Shown: positions 8,891-17,898, counted from the first letter of the stretch. The stretch is 64,000 nucleotides of DNA from Polycladospora coralii (GCF_014773435.2 NZ_JACXAG020000001.1:434001-498000), one strand, 5' to 3'. Translations and numbers: made by a program. The notes: generated by a model from the sequence alone, not told the origin.

Positions 8891-9024
8891 ACATCGAAAA
8901 TTCATGCAAATGATTTTGGCTTATATTTATAGGAATTTTTTCATTTAAATCTTTTTTTCATAATTATTTTGTGATATAATGTTTTTTATACAATAAGTAA
9001 TTTATGAGGTTGGGAGGTTTTTAT

Positions 9025-9333
9025 TTGGATAGTAAAGGACTTAAAGTCCTCGTACATGCTAGTACTTGGTTCGCACCGATCGTTGTACCTTTGATCGTAT
9101 ATGTCGTCATTACAGATAAAGAAGTACGACGTATTTCGATGCAAGCATTGATCTTCCATATTATCATGTCCATATTGATCTTCATTTCAAGCTTGCTATC
9201 GTTTGTGCTAATCGGTATTCCTTTTCTCATCGCTTTTGCAATTATGGCTCTAATATATCCGATCATCGGCATCATACGCGCCATAAATGAGGAACATTTT
9301 GATTATCCACTTACACGCATGTTTGTGAAGTAA
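9025..9333 (+). CDS. DUF4870-type small membrane protein
   Basis: A 102-residue protein with three hydrophobic segments. HASTWFAPIVVPLIVYVV near the start and a QAL-FHI segment before the second helix match the DUF4870 family, whose function is unknown. I use the TTG at 9025 because GGGAGG lies seven bases upstream; an ATG at 9004 has no site. It is monocistronic, and a cre site and the lipase gene follow. Codon use is similar to its neighbours. Confidence 0.8.
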   Translation: MDSKGLKVLVHASTWFAPIVVPLIVYVVITDKEVRRISMQALIFHIIMSILIFISSLLSFVLIGIPFLIAFAIMALIYPIIGIIRAINEEHFDYPLTRMFVK

Positions 9334-9350
9334 TTTTTTTTAATAAATGA

Positions 9351-9364
9351 TGTAAACGCTTTCA
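9351..9364. promoter_or_regulatory. cre (CcpA) site upstream of the lipase gene
   Basis: TGTAAACGCTTTCA fits the catabolite-responsive element consensus TGWAANCGNTNWCA at every position. It lies about 90 bases before the lipase start, so carbon-catabolite control of the lipase by CcpA is likely. A near match, TGTAAGCGCTTTCT, lies just after the lipase stop codon. Confidence 0.75.
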
Positions 9365-9451
9365 AAAAGGGTAGTCATGCACTTTTTGAAAGACGTCTAT
9401 TTTTGCCTTAAAATGAATGAACATTCAATCATTTGAAATGGAGTGATTTTT

Positions 9452-10777
9452 ATGAAAAATGTATTTTCGATTTGTTTCGCTTTTTTACTCAGCTTCACCC
9501 TTGCACTGCCAACCGTTTCAGCCGTCGGCCAAAATGATGCTTATCGCTCATATATTCAGAAAACACAGAAAGAAACTACAATTAAGCCGAATGTTAAAAT
9601 AAAAGGAAAGATTTCAGATAACGCCAATAACTACCCGATTGTGCTTGTTCATGGTCTTGGCGGATGGGGCCGAGATGAAATGCATGGCTACCGCTATTGG
9701 GGCGGACTTACTGATATTGAAAAAGACATGAAAAAGAAAGGTTTAACCGTATACACCGCCGCCGTTGGACCGGTATCGAGCAACTGGGACCGTGCCGTTG
9801 AGCTATATGCCCAAGTAAAAGGTGGACGCGTTGATTATGGTAAAGCACATGCTGAAAAACATGGGCATGACCGTTATGGAAGAACTTATGAAGGATTTTA
9901 CCCGGAATGGGGAGAAATAAACCCGAGTACCGGAAAGGTGAACAAGATTCATCTCGTCGGACATAGCTTAGGAGGACAAACGATTCGTTTGTTAGATGAA
10001 TTAATTGAAAGCGGTTACAAAGAAGAGAGAGAAGCAACTCCAAGTGATGACCGCTCTCCCCTTTTCAACCAAGAAAATCGCGCATGGATCCACAGTGTTA
10101 CCACCGTTACGACTCCGCATGATGGATCTCCCTTTGCTTATACAGTTGACAACTTTTTCCCACACATCCAACAGTTAATCGGCTTTGCAGCAGCTGCTAC
10201 TGGTAAAAAAGACGAATTTTTCTATGACTTCAAACTGGATCAATGGGGGTTAAAACGAGAGCAAGGCGAATCTTATAAAAGCTACTTCAATCGCGTGAAA
10301 AATAGCGCCATTTGGAAAAGATCGCTTGATACTTCGCAATGGGATCTTGCACCTGAAGGTGCGCGCGACTTAAATGAATGGGTAACCTCACGTGATGATG
10401 TTTACTATTTCTCGATTAGTGCTGAACAGACCTATAAAAACATCTTCACAGGTTACCACTTACCAGGACCCCTGATGAATCCGATCATGTATGCATCTGG
10501 TTTCCAGATTGGACGTTATACACAAAACGATAATAATGGAAAAGTAAAGATTGATAAAAGCTGGTGGGAAAACGATGGACTCGTATCCGTAGTCGCTATG
10601 GATGGACCTATGACGGAAACTTCTGTCCCCTATAAGGGTACCCCCCAGAAGGGCGTTTGGAATGATATGGGCGTGTTACATCACTTTGACCACCTCGACG
10701 TAATCGGGTTAGGTATTCGCGATATGCGTGATTGGTACAACGATTTAGGTCAATATTTAAATCATTTGCCGGATTAA
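9452..10777 (+). CDS. secreted triacylglycerol lipase, family I.5 (Geobacillus type)
   Basis: A 441-residue exported alpha/beta-hydrolase. A Sec signal peptide (KNVFSICFAFLLSFTLALPT) ends near VSA. YPIVLVHGLGGWGRDEMHGY gives the oxyanion region. The segment AHAEKHGHDRYGRTYEG carries the paired zinc-ligand His residues typical of this family, GHSLGG the nucleophile Ser, ENDGLVS the acid Asp, and HHFDHLD the catalytic His. The nucleophile elbow is Gly-His-Ser-Leu-Gly, whereas I.5 lipases typically have Ala-x-Ser-x-Gly. The start at ATG 9452 has GGAG at good spacing. An upstream cre site implies glucose repression. Confidence 0.93.
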   Translation: MKNVFSICFAFLLSFTLALPTVSAVGQNDAYRSYIQKTQKETTIKPNVKIKGKISDNANNYPIVLVHGLGGWGRDEMHGYRYWGGLTDIEKDMKKKGLTVYTAAVGPVSSNWDRAVELYAQVKGGRVDYGKAHAEKHGHDRYGRTYEGFYPEWGEINPSTGKVNKIHLVGHSLGGQTIRLLDELIESGYKEEREATPSDDRSPLFNQENRAWIHSVTTVTTPHDGSPFAYTVDNFFPHIQQLIGFAAAATGKKDEFFYDFKLDQWGLKREQGESYKSYFNRVKNSAIWKRSLDTSQWDLAPEGARDLNEWVTSRDDVYYFSISAEQTYKNIFTGYHLPGPLMNPIMYASGFQIGRYTQNDNNGKVKIDKSWWENDGLVSVVAMDGPMTETSVPYKGTPQKGVWNDMGVLHHFDHLDVIGLGIRDMRDWYNDLGQYLNHLPD

Positions 10778-10796
10778 TGTAAGCGCTTTCTATTCT

Positions 10797-10831
10797 AAGC
10801 TAGGAAACGGAAAAACTCCGTTTCCTAGCTT
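10797..10831. terminator. bidirectional terminator between lipase and Crp-type regulator
   Basis: AAGCTAGGAAACGG pairs perfectly with CCGTTTCCTAGCTT around a seven-base loop. It overlaps the stop codon of the convergent regulator. Confidence 0.88.
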
Positions 10832-11327
10832 ATTTTGCTTGGTTACGCAGTTGGCGATTAACAGTTTCTCGTGTCATCCCTAAAAACTGACCAATCTCTT
10901 CCTGGGTCAATACATCCTCTAATTGAAGATTTGGTAAAAACTGCGCAAACCATTCCCGTAGCATCGGAATTCGGTCTTTCGTAGGTGCTGTTGTCAGCTC
11001 CATGCGTTTCTGCATCTTTCGTAGCGTCGTCTGTAATACGAATGCTACCTCTCGATACTGCTCAGGCTTTTCCGCCAACAATTGATACCACTCAGCCGCC
11101 GGCAGACATTGAACCTCTGACACAGACATAGCAGATACTGTGCCAAATGTTTCCTGCGGTACAACCAATGAATGATGCGGGAAACGCTCTCCAGGCACTA
11201 AAATATTAAAAAGAAAAGAGCTACCATCTGCGCGAATACGCGATACCTTCAATAATCCACTTTTTAAATAATAGATCTTCCCTGTTTCTCCTTGTAAAAA
11301 AAGAACCTCTCCTCTGCTTAAATGCAC
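10830..11327 (-). CDS. Crp/Fnr family transcriptional regulator, short N-terminus
   Basis: A 165-residue regulator with a cyclic-nucleotide-binding-like beta roll (GEVLFLQGETGKIYYLKSG, LLKVSRIRADG) and a C-terminal Crp helix-turn-helix (LTQEEIGQFLGMTRETVNRQL). It starts at GTG 11327 after AGGAGAG, directly at the beta roll, so it is roughly 50 residues shorter than a typical Crp/Fnr protein. No Fnr-type cysteine cluster is present in the predicted protein. It is divergent from hmp and the two share a TGTGA-N6-TCACA operator, so it probably controls hmp and itself. An oxygen- or NO-related signal is inferred from that target, not from a visible ligand site. Confidence 0.85.
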   Translation of the reverse strand: MHLSRGEVLFLQGETGKIYYLKSGLLKVSRIRADGSSFLFNILVPGERFPHHSLVVPQETFGTVSAMSVSEVQCLPAAEWYQLLAEKPEQYREVAFVLQTTLRKMQKRMELTTAPTKDRIPMLREWFAQFLPNLQLEDVLTQEEIGQFLGMTRETVNRQLRNQAK

Positions 11328-11365
11328 ACTTATCCCTCTCCTGTTCACATCATCGCCTAATTTAT

Positions 11366-11381
11366 TGTGATTAAAATCACA
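11366..11381. promoter_or_regulatory. Crp/Fnr-type operator between regulator and hmp
   Basis: TGTGATTAAAATCACA is a palindrome with seven-base arms and matches the classical TGTGA-N6-TCACA site. It lies about 70 bases before hmp and 40 before the divergent regulator. Confidence 0.8.
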
Positions 11382-11449
11382 GTTCTTCGTTCCTTTCACC
11401 TCTATACTGAAATTGTAGCAGATGCATAAAACAAAAGAGGTGGATGAAC

Positions 11450-12676
11450 ATGTTAAATCCAAAAACACTCCAAACGATAGAATCTTACGTACCTGTTCTT
11501 GCAGAGCAGGGCGCTACAATCACAACCCGGTTTTACCAAATTTTATTTCAAAAACATCCTGAGCTCTTAAACGTTTTTAATAAAACACATCAAGTAAAAG
11601 GAACCCAACCAAGAGCACTTGCCCATTCCGTTTACATGGCCGTCAAACATATACAATCTCTCGAACAAATTCTACCGGTGGTTGAACTCATTGCCCACAA
11701 GCACCGCAGTCTTGGCGTACTCCCTGAACATTACCCAGTCGTAGGTGAAAATTTAACCATCGCCATGGAAGAAGTTTTAGGAGATGCTTTTACACCTGAA
11801 TTGAAAGCAGCATGGATCGAAGTTTATGAGATCATTGCAAATGCATTTATTGAGGTCGAAGGAAAACTTTATCGTGAAGCCATCGAACAACCCGGTGGAT
11901 GGGCTGGTTTCCGTAACTTTGTCATCGATCGAAAAGTGAAGGAAAGCGATGTCATTACTTCCTTCTATCTCAAGCCCGTTGATCAAAAGCCCATCGCTTC
12001 ATTTAAGCCCGGACAATATGTAAGTTTAGATCTCTCCATTCCAGGACAACCTCATAACCATAAGCGTCAATATAGCTTATCTGATGCACCTCATAAAGAT
12101 TATTATCGCATCTCTGTCAAGCGTGAGGACGCGAGGGAAGACTCACCTGCTGGTATTGTTTCGAGCTACCTTCATGATGACGTGCAAGTTGGAGATGTAT
12201 TACCTGTAAGTGCACCAGCTGGTGTCTTCACCTTAAACACCGACAATCCAGCACCACTAGTATTAATCTCCGGAGGGGTCGGTCTCACACCGCTCATGAG
12301 TATGTTGGAACATACACTGGAAGCAACCCCAGATCGCCGTGTCCTATTTGTGCAAGCCACCATTAATGGTCATACACATGCGATGCAAGAACGTCTTAAA
12401 GCATTAAGTGAACAACATTCGCAACTAAATACCTATACCTTCTATACGTTTCCAACCGATCAAGATCGAAAACAAAAAAAGATGGATGGAGAAGGATTTA
12501 TTCAAATCCACCATCTCGATAAAATACTTTCCACCACCGATATCGACTGTTACTTATGCGGGCCCACCCCTTTTATGAGTCATATTTATCAGCTACTCAG
12601 TCAGCTAGGTGTCGCAGAAGAGAATATCCATTACGAATTCTTCGGTTCCATGGAACACTTACAAAAAACGAAGTAG
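11450..12676 (+). CDS. hmp: flavohaemoglobin, nitric oxide dioxygenase
   Basis: A 408-residue cytoplasmic enzyme that converts NO and O2 to nitrate using NAD(P)H. The N-terminal globin domain (about 1-140) contains the distal region and the proximal haem His in VVELIAHKHRSLGV. The FAD domain has RQYSLSD and GIVSSYLHDD, and the NAD domain has LISGGVGLTPLMSML and CYLCGPTPFM. The product closely follows the Bacillus subtilis Hmp layout, including EHYPVVGENL and GGWAGFRNFVIDRK. The ATG at 11450 is preferred over 11444 by its spacing from AGAGG. It is divergent from a Crp/Fnr-type gene with a shared operator. Confidence 0.96.
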   Translation: MLNPKTLQTIESYVPVLAEQGATITTRFYQILFQKHPELLNVFNKTHQVKGTQPRALAHSVYMAVKHIQSLEQILPVVELIAHKHRSLGVLPEHYPVVGENLTIAMEEVLGDAFTPELKAAWIEVYEIIANAFIEVEGKLYREAIEQPGGWAGFRNFVIDRKVKESDVITSFYLKPVDQKPIASFKPGQYVSLDLSIPGQPHNHKRQYSLSDAPHKDYYRISVKREDAREDSPAGIVSSYLHDDVQVGDVLPVSAPAGVFTLNTDNPAPLVLISGGVGLTPLMSMLEHTLEATPDRRVLFVQATINGHTHAMQERLKALSEQHSQLNTYTFYTFPTDQDRKQKKMDGEGFIQIHHLDKILSTTDIDCYLCGPTPFMSHIYQLLSQLGVAEENIHYEFFGSMEHLQKTK

Positions 12677-12682
12677 ATAACA

Positions 12683-12720
12683 GAGAAGCCAAGCAAATCC
12701 TTAGATTCGCTTGGCTTCTC
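12683..12720. terminator. bidirectional terminator after hmp
   Basis: GAGAAGCCAAGC pairs with GCTTGGCTTCTC around a 14-base loop. The last codons and stop of the convergent transporter gene lie within the loop and right arm. Confidence 0.8.
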
Positions 12721-13600
12721 TTCGATTTAGATGCCATTTTAATTCCGAGAGCAAAATACCAACTAAGACCAACACAATCCCGATCCATTGCAAAGAAGCA
12801 ATCTGCTCATGCAGTAACCAGAATGCAAATAAAATCGCCACAGGCAACTCAATTGCTCCGAGTAGCGAAGCCAGTCCTGTTCCCACATAGGGAATCGCCT
12901 TCGCAAATAGTAAGGCAGGCAAGATGCCCCCTAACAACCCGATCAGCGCCGCCCATTTCCACAACCCCGTTGCAAGCGCGCCATTTAAAAGAAATACGGG
13001 TGGAAAAACGATGAGCGTGATCACCGTCGCTCCAGTCACGATAAAAGCAGTCCGCACAGTTGCTGGGACTTGCCCGCTTTCCACGCCACTAAAATGAATA
13101 AAGAGCGTATATGTCGCCGCCGAGGCAAGCCCATATAAAATACCTAATCCATTTCCACTCTGCCCCTGACTCACGCCTACCTGACTTGCCAAGAACGTTC
13201 CTATCAAGATTACAAGCATGGCGATCCACTTCATGGGAGAGGGTGCCCGCTTGTTTATAATCGCTTCTAGTAATACACCCATCCACGTAAATTGAAAAAG
13301 CAGTAAAATCCCAAGGGAACCGGATAAATACTGCAACGATTGATAATAAAAAACACCAGTTAATCCCGAGCATATCCCACTCAAAAGCCATACGCCCAGT
13401 GCGCGTTTTGACAACTTTTTCAGATATGCGCGATAGGGAATGACAAACAACCACATCCCCACACAAGCAAACAAAATTTGACTACCCGTAATCTCAGCTG
13501 CACTAAAACCAGCCGCATAGCCCAACTTCACCAAAGCCGTCAGCGTCCCATACGAAGACGCACCTAGTAATACCAGTAAACTAGCTTGCCACCGACTCAC
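12701..13600 (-). CDS. EamA/DMT-superfamily transporter
   Basis: A 299-residue protein with ten hydrophobic segments arranged as two EamA repeats (about residues 5-140 and 150-290). It typically exports amino acids or other small metabolites, and the substrate is unknown. The second repeat has the usual ELPVAILFAFWLLHEQ pattern near the end. The start is GTG 13600 with GAGGAGA nearby. It is convergent with hmp, and its end is built into the shared terminator. No partner gene indicates a substrate. Confidence 0.88.
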   Translation of the reverse strand: MSRWQASLLVLLGASSYGTLTALVKLGYAAGFSAAEITGSQILFACVGMWLFVIPYRAYLKKLSKRALGVWLLSGICSGLTGVFYYQSLQYLSGSLGILLLFQFTWMGVLLEAIINKRAPSPMKWIAMLVILIGTFLASQVGVSQGQSGNGLGILYGLASAATYTLFIHFSGVESGQVPATVRTAFIVTGATVITLIVFPPVFLLNGALATGLWKWAALIGLLGGILPALLFAKAIPYVGTGLASLLGAIELPVAILFAFWLLHEQIASLQWIGIVLVLVGILLSELKWHLNRREAKRI

Positions 13601-13802
13601 GATCCATTCTCCTCATCCTTTAACACAAAGTCTCTCCATCTTAGCATACTTGTCTATGAAAACCTATACGCAGCTATTCTAGGTCATTTGTTTCATATAC
13701 AAAATAGAGAAAACAAAGCGTTTTAGGAGTCTACATCGCAAAACACCTATAAATAGCAATTCATTTGCCCATTTCAAGAATAGTCAAATTCAAGATATGA
13801 TC

Positions 13803-14339
13803 TCATGTCATTGAAAGCTGCATTACTTCACCGCGTCCTACATCTACTTGAAATACATCGGGATTAGCCATCTGCTCCCATTCATTAAAGCCAAAGCGTT
13901 CGTCAAACGACTTTAAAAGGAGTGTGAGTAGATTTCCATGGGTCACCACCACTACATGTTGTCCACCCCGTTTTTTCATACCTTCGAGCGCCTTTATACC
14001 CCGCTCCATCGCATCGCGGCTCGATTCTCCTCCGACTAGGCGTAGATCAAGATCGATAAAGGATTGTTCTAGTTGTAATTTCCAATCGGGTAGAGATGTA
14101 TCACTTAGAACGCGCTCTTGGAATAAAGGCTCTATATGTATGGGTTGACTTAACCGTTTCGCCAGCGGTTCAACGGATTGCACCGCTCGACGATAGGGAC
14201 TCGATACGATCGTATCGATGGGAAATTGCGCCAAGAAATCCCCTAAAGCTTCGGCTTGCACTTCACCTGTTGGTGTCAATGGGGCATCTGCTGCTTGTCC
14301 TTCAGCTTGGCAATGACGAATCAAGTATATGGTTTCCAT
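13803..14339 (-). CDS. histidine phosphatase superfamily protein
   Basis: A 178-residue phosphoglycerate-mutase-like phosphatase. The catalytic RHG-type motif appears as LIRHCQAEGQ, with SPYRRAVQS for phosphate binding, ERVLSDTSLPDW, and VVVTHGN containing the second catalytic His. The Cys after the first His differs from the usual Gly, but several active members vary there. The substrate is unknown. Its start lies five bases after the stop of the upstream acetyltransferase, so the two form an operon, although no functional link is obvious. Confidence 0.85.
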   Translation of the reverse strand: METIYLIRHCQAEGQAADAPLTPTGEVQAEALGDFLAQFPIDTIVSSPYRRAVQSVEPLAKRLSQPIHIEPLFQERVLSDTSLPDWKLQLEQSFIDLDLRLVGGESSRDAMERGIKALEGMKKRGGQHVVVVTHGNLLTLLLKSFDERFGFNEWEQMANPDVFQVDVGRGEVMQLSMT

Positions 14340-14344
14340 CTCTT

Positions 14345-14920
14345 TTACCTCGTCATATCCGCCAGATAACGCTCTTGGAATTCTCGTTTCAAAATACTCA
14401 TATTAATTGAATCATGATAGGCATGATCATAGTAAAGCGCTTCACGAGCAATCCCTTCCACCTCAAAGCCTAGTTTCTCATAGGTACGACGTGCATGTTC
14501 ATTATAGGCAAATACATTCAGTTCAATGCGATGTAGATTTAAAATACCAAAGCCATAATTGAGCATCAACTTCATCGCTTCACTGCCGAACCCTTTTCCT
14601 TTATGCTCTGCGTGATTGATGGCAATTCGTATATTGGCATTGCGATTCGTATTGTCTATATCTTGGAGTGCGATATCACCAATCACTTCATCGGTATCGC
14701 GCAAGGCAATGAGTAGCCATACACTCGATTCATCACTCGTTTTCTGCTCGATATATTGCTCGATTTGCATGGGGGTGAAGCTTCGCTGTGTACCTGTTAA
14801 GCGCCGATTTTCAGTATCAAACAAAATTTGAAAATGAGGGCGCGCGTCTGCAAGTTCCACAGGTCGCAGATAAATACGCTTGCCCTCTAAAAAACGAACT
14901 GGTCTATGTTGTTCCATCAT
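14345..14920 (-). CDS. GNAT N-acetyltransferase, RimJ/RimL type
   Basis: A 191-residue acetyltransferase with the fold order expected for acetyl-CoA-dependent N-acetylation. It begins with KRIYLRPVELADA, and the acetyl-CoA loop is NHAEHKGKGFGSEAMKLML. LHRIELNVFAYNEHARRTYEKLGF is the RimJ/RimL signature. AGGAGG lies five bases before the ATG. It is the first gene of a pair with the histidine phosphatase. The substrate (protein N-terminus, small amine or antibiotic) cannot be told. Confidence 0.87.
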   Translation of the reverse strand: MMEQHRPVRFLEGKRIYLRPVELADARPHFQILFDTENRRLTGTQRSFTPMQIEQYIEQKTSDESSVWLLIALRDTDEVIGDIALQDIDNTNRNANIRIAINHAEHKGKGFGSEAMKLMLNYGFGILNLHRIELNVFAYNEHARRTYEKLGFEVEGIAREALYYDHAYHDSINMSILKREFQERYLADMTR

Positions 14921-15084
14921 ATATCCCTCCTATACACGATAATTGTAGCATATAATGCTAAATAAATATATCTATAATTATAAAAATAGATAGAATAGAC
15001 GTGAATACATGTCCAACATGTATACTATAAGCCAGATCGCATTATCCACAACTATTTGTAACCCGTTAATCCGCACCCTTTGAT

Positions 15085-15849
15085 CTAAATAACCAACTCT
15101 TTACTATAATTACAAATATCAAAGTCTATTTGGAAGATTTCTTGTACGAGTTGCATATTTTCTTCATCATAAAAACTCCGATAAGAAGGGTTTTGTGGTC
15201 TAATCCTTTCTTGATAATGTTTGGCATTGAGCGCTCGGGCTGCTAAGTCTATCACTTTATTCCCTTTAACATTATGATGATTTGATTGAAAAAGCTGGTG
15301 AGTGGGTGCATGTTTAAGCGCATATTGTTTCTCTAACTGTCTCAATTCAGTTTGCAAATTTTCCAAATAGATATACCGAGAAATAAATGCTTTTTCCTCT
15401 GGCTTACATTGTTGATGAATATGCCACTCCAATTCACTTCTATTTTGTTGCCGATGTCTGACGTAATGAAGAAACTGCTTAAAGGATATGCCATTCTTTT
15501 GATAAAAATCGATCATTTCAGGCCAATGACAGCATCCTGTCTTCACTGCATGCAAAAAAGAGGATACTGCACGTGTATAGGGATTACGAACCAATTTCAC
15601 ACTTTCTTTGTGCTGATAATCTTTCATAAGATTTGCTAGATAATCCGGTTCTGAACAATACCTTTCTCTGAATCGATGAATCCAAGGATGATATCGTAGA
15701 GCTTGATCGAGCAGACCAATCTGATAGAAAAACCACTTATTAAGCACTGTGCATCCGCATTTATGCGTCCAGTATAAGATAAGTGGAAAATCCTTATGGT
15801 ATGAGGGATATCTACCCGCAAACATGGCTTGGTTTTGCCCCACATTCAT
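15085..15849 (-). CDS. sulfotransferase family 2-like protein
   Basis: A 254-residue protein. LYWTHKCGCTVLNKWFF (about residues 27-43) fits the 5'-phosphosulfate loop of PAPS-dependent sulfotransferases. VKLVRNPYTRAVSSFLHAV (about residues 85-103) fits the 3'-phosphate-binding Arg/Ser motif. The rest is His- and Gln-rich and unlike well-studied members. GAGGAGGGG precedes the ATG. It stands alone, with no glycan or polyketide genes beside it to suggest an acceptor. Such enzymes are uncommon in Bacilli. The base composition is slightly more AT-rich than its neighbours, which may reflect transfer. Confidence 0.75.
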   Translation of the reverse strand: MNVGQNQAMFAGRYPSYHKDFPLILYWTHKCGCTVLNKWFFYQIGLLDQALRYHPWIHRFRERYCSEPDYLANLMKDYQHKESVKLVRNPYTRAVSSFLHAVKTGCCHWPEMIDFYQKNGISFKQFLHYVRHRQQNRSELEWHIHQQCKPEEKAFISRYIYLENLQTELRQLEKQYALKHAPTHQLFQSNHHNVKGNKVIDLAARALNAKHYQERIRPQNPSYRSFYDEENMQLVQEIFQIDFDICNYSKELVI

Positions 15850-15984
15850 ATGATCCCCTCCTCATTAATTATATGATTCTCATAAGACAAGCGTGCTTCA
15901 TATTAAGAATCATCATCATTTAAATACGTCTATTTTCATACAAATTCATTTTAGAGCATTGACCCTTTTTGCAAAGCGTAATAT

Positions 15985-16003
15985 GATAATGATAACTATT
16001 ATC
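15985..16003. promoter_or_regulatory. Fur box upstream of MFS exporter
   Basis: GATAATGATAACTATTATC matches the 19-base Fur consensus at all but two central positions. It lies about 35 bases before the exporter start, so iron repression is likely. Confidence 0.85.
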
Positions 16004-16038
16004 AACTATTATTTTATTAACTTTTGGTGGGATGACAT

Positions 16039-17223
16039 TTGAAAAAATTAATCTTTATGGGGATGTTTAGTAGCTATTTAGGATTAGCCATGGTAAATCC
16101 TATTTTAGGCCCGCTATTACGAGAGCTTAATTTTAATGAAACACAGATTGGAATCGTATTTGCTGTTGCGGCCATTTCTCTCTTTATTGCCAGTCCATTG
16201 TGGGGAAAAAACAGCAAAAAATATGCCTTAAAATCGATTCTGGTCTTCGGTATGTATGGTTTTGCGCTTTGCTATCTGGCATTTGCGATTATCCTTTCAC
16301 TTGGGCTTTCTTCTTCTATTGCTCTACCGATCATCTTTCTATTCTTAATCCTCATTCGCATGTGCGGTGGTGTGGTCTTTGCCGCACTTTTAACGGCTTC
16401 CCAAGCGATTATAGCGCGCTACACACCTAAGCATGAACGCACATCAGGAATGGCTCTTTTAGGCGCGGCCAGCGGTTTGGGATTAATTATTGGTCCGGCT
16501 ATCGGAGGGGTTTTTGTTCTGATTCATTTGACATTTCCGATTTACATTGCAGCGATTCTTCCATTTATAATGGCTGTTCTGTTATCCATTCGATTAGATT
16601 TAAAGCTGCCTCAACATGACATAAAAGAACCGCCGCCTAACTTAACCATCCATTTTTATGATCAGCGCATCTTTCCATTCTTACTAGTCGGCTTTTTTTT
16701 AAATCTGATGATTGTCCTAATGCAAGTTACTTTAGGGTTCTACTTTCAAGATCAAATGAATCTTACACTACTAGAAACGACACAAGCAGTCAGTTTATCA
16801 CTCGTCATTTTCGGTTTCACGAACTTTATCTGTCAGATGTTCGTCGTCAGAAAAATGAAGTTAAACCCCACTTACTTATTGCAACTGGGATTCTTACTCA
16901 GCTTGACAGGCATCATTCTTTTTTTAGCTAGCCCTTCTATAGGGGGAACTTTCTTGTCTTTTGTCTTTATTGGAGCAGGATCTGGCCTGATTTTACCTGG
17001 CTATTTAGGTGGACTGTCCTTAGCGGTAGATGATGCTTTTCAAACGCAAGTAGCAGGATTAAATGGTGCGGCCAATGGTGTAAGCTCTATGATCGCGCCG
17101 ATCGTTGCAACATTTTTATACCAGATCGAACCCGCTGCACCTTATTATTTCATTTTGGTCTGCACGCTCGGTTTAAGCGTATGGCAATTTAGTCTTCGGT
17201 TGCAACACATAGAATCTAGATAA
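16039..17223 (+). CDS. MFS transporter, candidate siderophore exporter
   Basis: A 394-residue major facilitator protein with twelve hydrophobic segments. GMFSSYLGLAMVNPILGPLL and SPLWGKNSKKYALKS cover helix 1 and the loop 2-3 motif. GLIIGPAIGG in helix 5 fits the drug-efflux (DHA1) branch. The start is TTG 16039 with GGTGGGA upstream. A Fur box lies just upstream and the siderophore biosynthesis operon begins downstream. Secretion of the siderophore is the likely job, inferred from regulation and position. A nitroreductase-family gene follows 21 bases later. Confidence 0.85.
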   Translation: MKKLIFMGMFSSYLGLAMVNPILGPLLRELNFNETQIGIVFAVAAISLFIASPLWGKNSKKYALKSILVFGMYGFALCYLAFAIILSLGLSSSIALPIIFLFLILIRMCGGVVFAALLTASQAIIARYTPKHERTSGMALLGAASGLGLIIGPAIGGVFVLIHLTFPIYIAAILPFIMAVLLSIRLDLKLPQHDIKEPPPNLTIHFYDQRIFPFLLVGFFLNLMIVLMQVTLGFYFQDQMNLTLLETTQAVSLSLVIFGFTNFICQMFVVRKMKLNPTYLLQLGFLLSLTGIILFLASPSIGGTFLSFVFIGAGSGLILPGYLGGLSLAVDDAFQTQVAGLNGAANGVSSMIAPIVATFLYQIEPAAPYYFILVCTLGLSVWQFSLRLQHIESR

Positions 17224-17244
17224 CATCAACTCCAGGAGGAAGAT

Positions 17245-17811
17245 ATGATGACTTCACAATCACTTCTAGCTGAAATTATTCGCTCTCGACGTACCATCCG
17301 TCACTTCAATGCGGAGAACGTCTCCATTTCCACACTCAAACATATATTCGAACTTGCAACTTTTGCTCCTTTTCATAAAAAAGAAGAACCTTGGCGCCTT
17401 ATTTTAATCCATGGAGAGGGAAAAGAACGACTCATTCAAACTGTGATCCAATCCCTTACCTTAATGGAAGCTCCTGAAGCGACGATAAAAGCGTATACGT
17501 CTTATTTACGTACGATTTCAGCCTTCACACTCGTTATAATGGAAGAAAGTGAATCAAAACGACAATGGGAAGATGATTTATGTGCCACAGCTACTTTGAT
17601 ACAAAACATTCAATTACTAGCTTGGGAACAGCAAATCGGCATGGTGTGGAAATCTTTTAACACCGAAGAAACACACCCGCTTAAAGCTCACTTCGATATC
17701 GGAGAAAACGAAAAAATTGTGGGCCTATTACTGATCGGTCACTTTGACAAAATCCCATCCGTAAAACAACGAAAACCACTTGACGAAATCCTAACAGTCA
17801 TTGAAAAATAA
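17245..17811 (+). CDS. nitroreductase-family FMN oxidoreductase
   Basis: A 188-residue protein. IRSRRTIRHFNAENVS at the N-terminus is the FMN-phosphate-binding Arg motif of nitroreductases. ATFAPFHKKEEPWRLILI replaces the usual APS-N-QPW segment, and ENEKIVGLLLIGHFD forms the C-terminal FMN contact. It is in the same Fur-controlled transcript as the exporter, so a role in releasing iron from the siderophore by reduction is conceivable, but the family has many substrates. AGGAGGAAG precedes the ATG. Confidence 0.8.
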   Translation: MMTSQSLLAEIIRSRRTIRHFNAENVSISTLKHIFELATFAPFHKKEEPWRLILIHGEGKERLIQTVIQSLTLMEAPEATIKAYTSYLRTISAFTLVIMEESESKRQWEDDLCATATLIQNIQLLAWEQQIGMVWKSFNTEETHPLKAHFDIGENEKIVGLLLIGHFDKIPSVKQRKPLDEILTVIEK

Positions 17812-17898
17812 GCAAAATCGTACTCTATTTTGATCTTTTTGCAAAAGGTTATTTACAAGTACTGGGATGAGTGGTATATTTAATGACGAACCATAAAT

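Noticed and set aside
12556-13014. Plus-strand 152-codon frame across the hmp/EamA junction
   Set aside because: It overlaps hmp and the minus-strand EamA gene, contains no recognisable domain and crosses a terminator.
17245-17811. Nitroreductase as a dedicated ferric-siderophore reductase
   Set aside because: The operon position is suggestive, but the family is too broad; left as a possibility in the annotation only.
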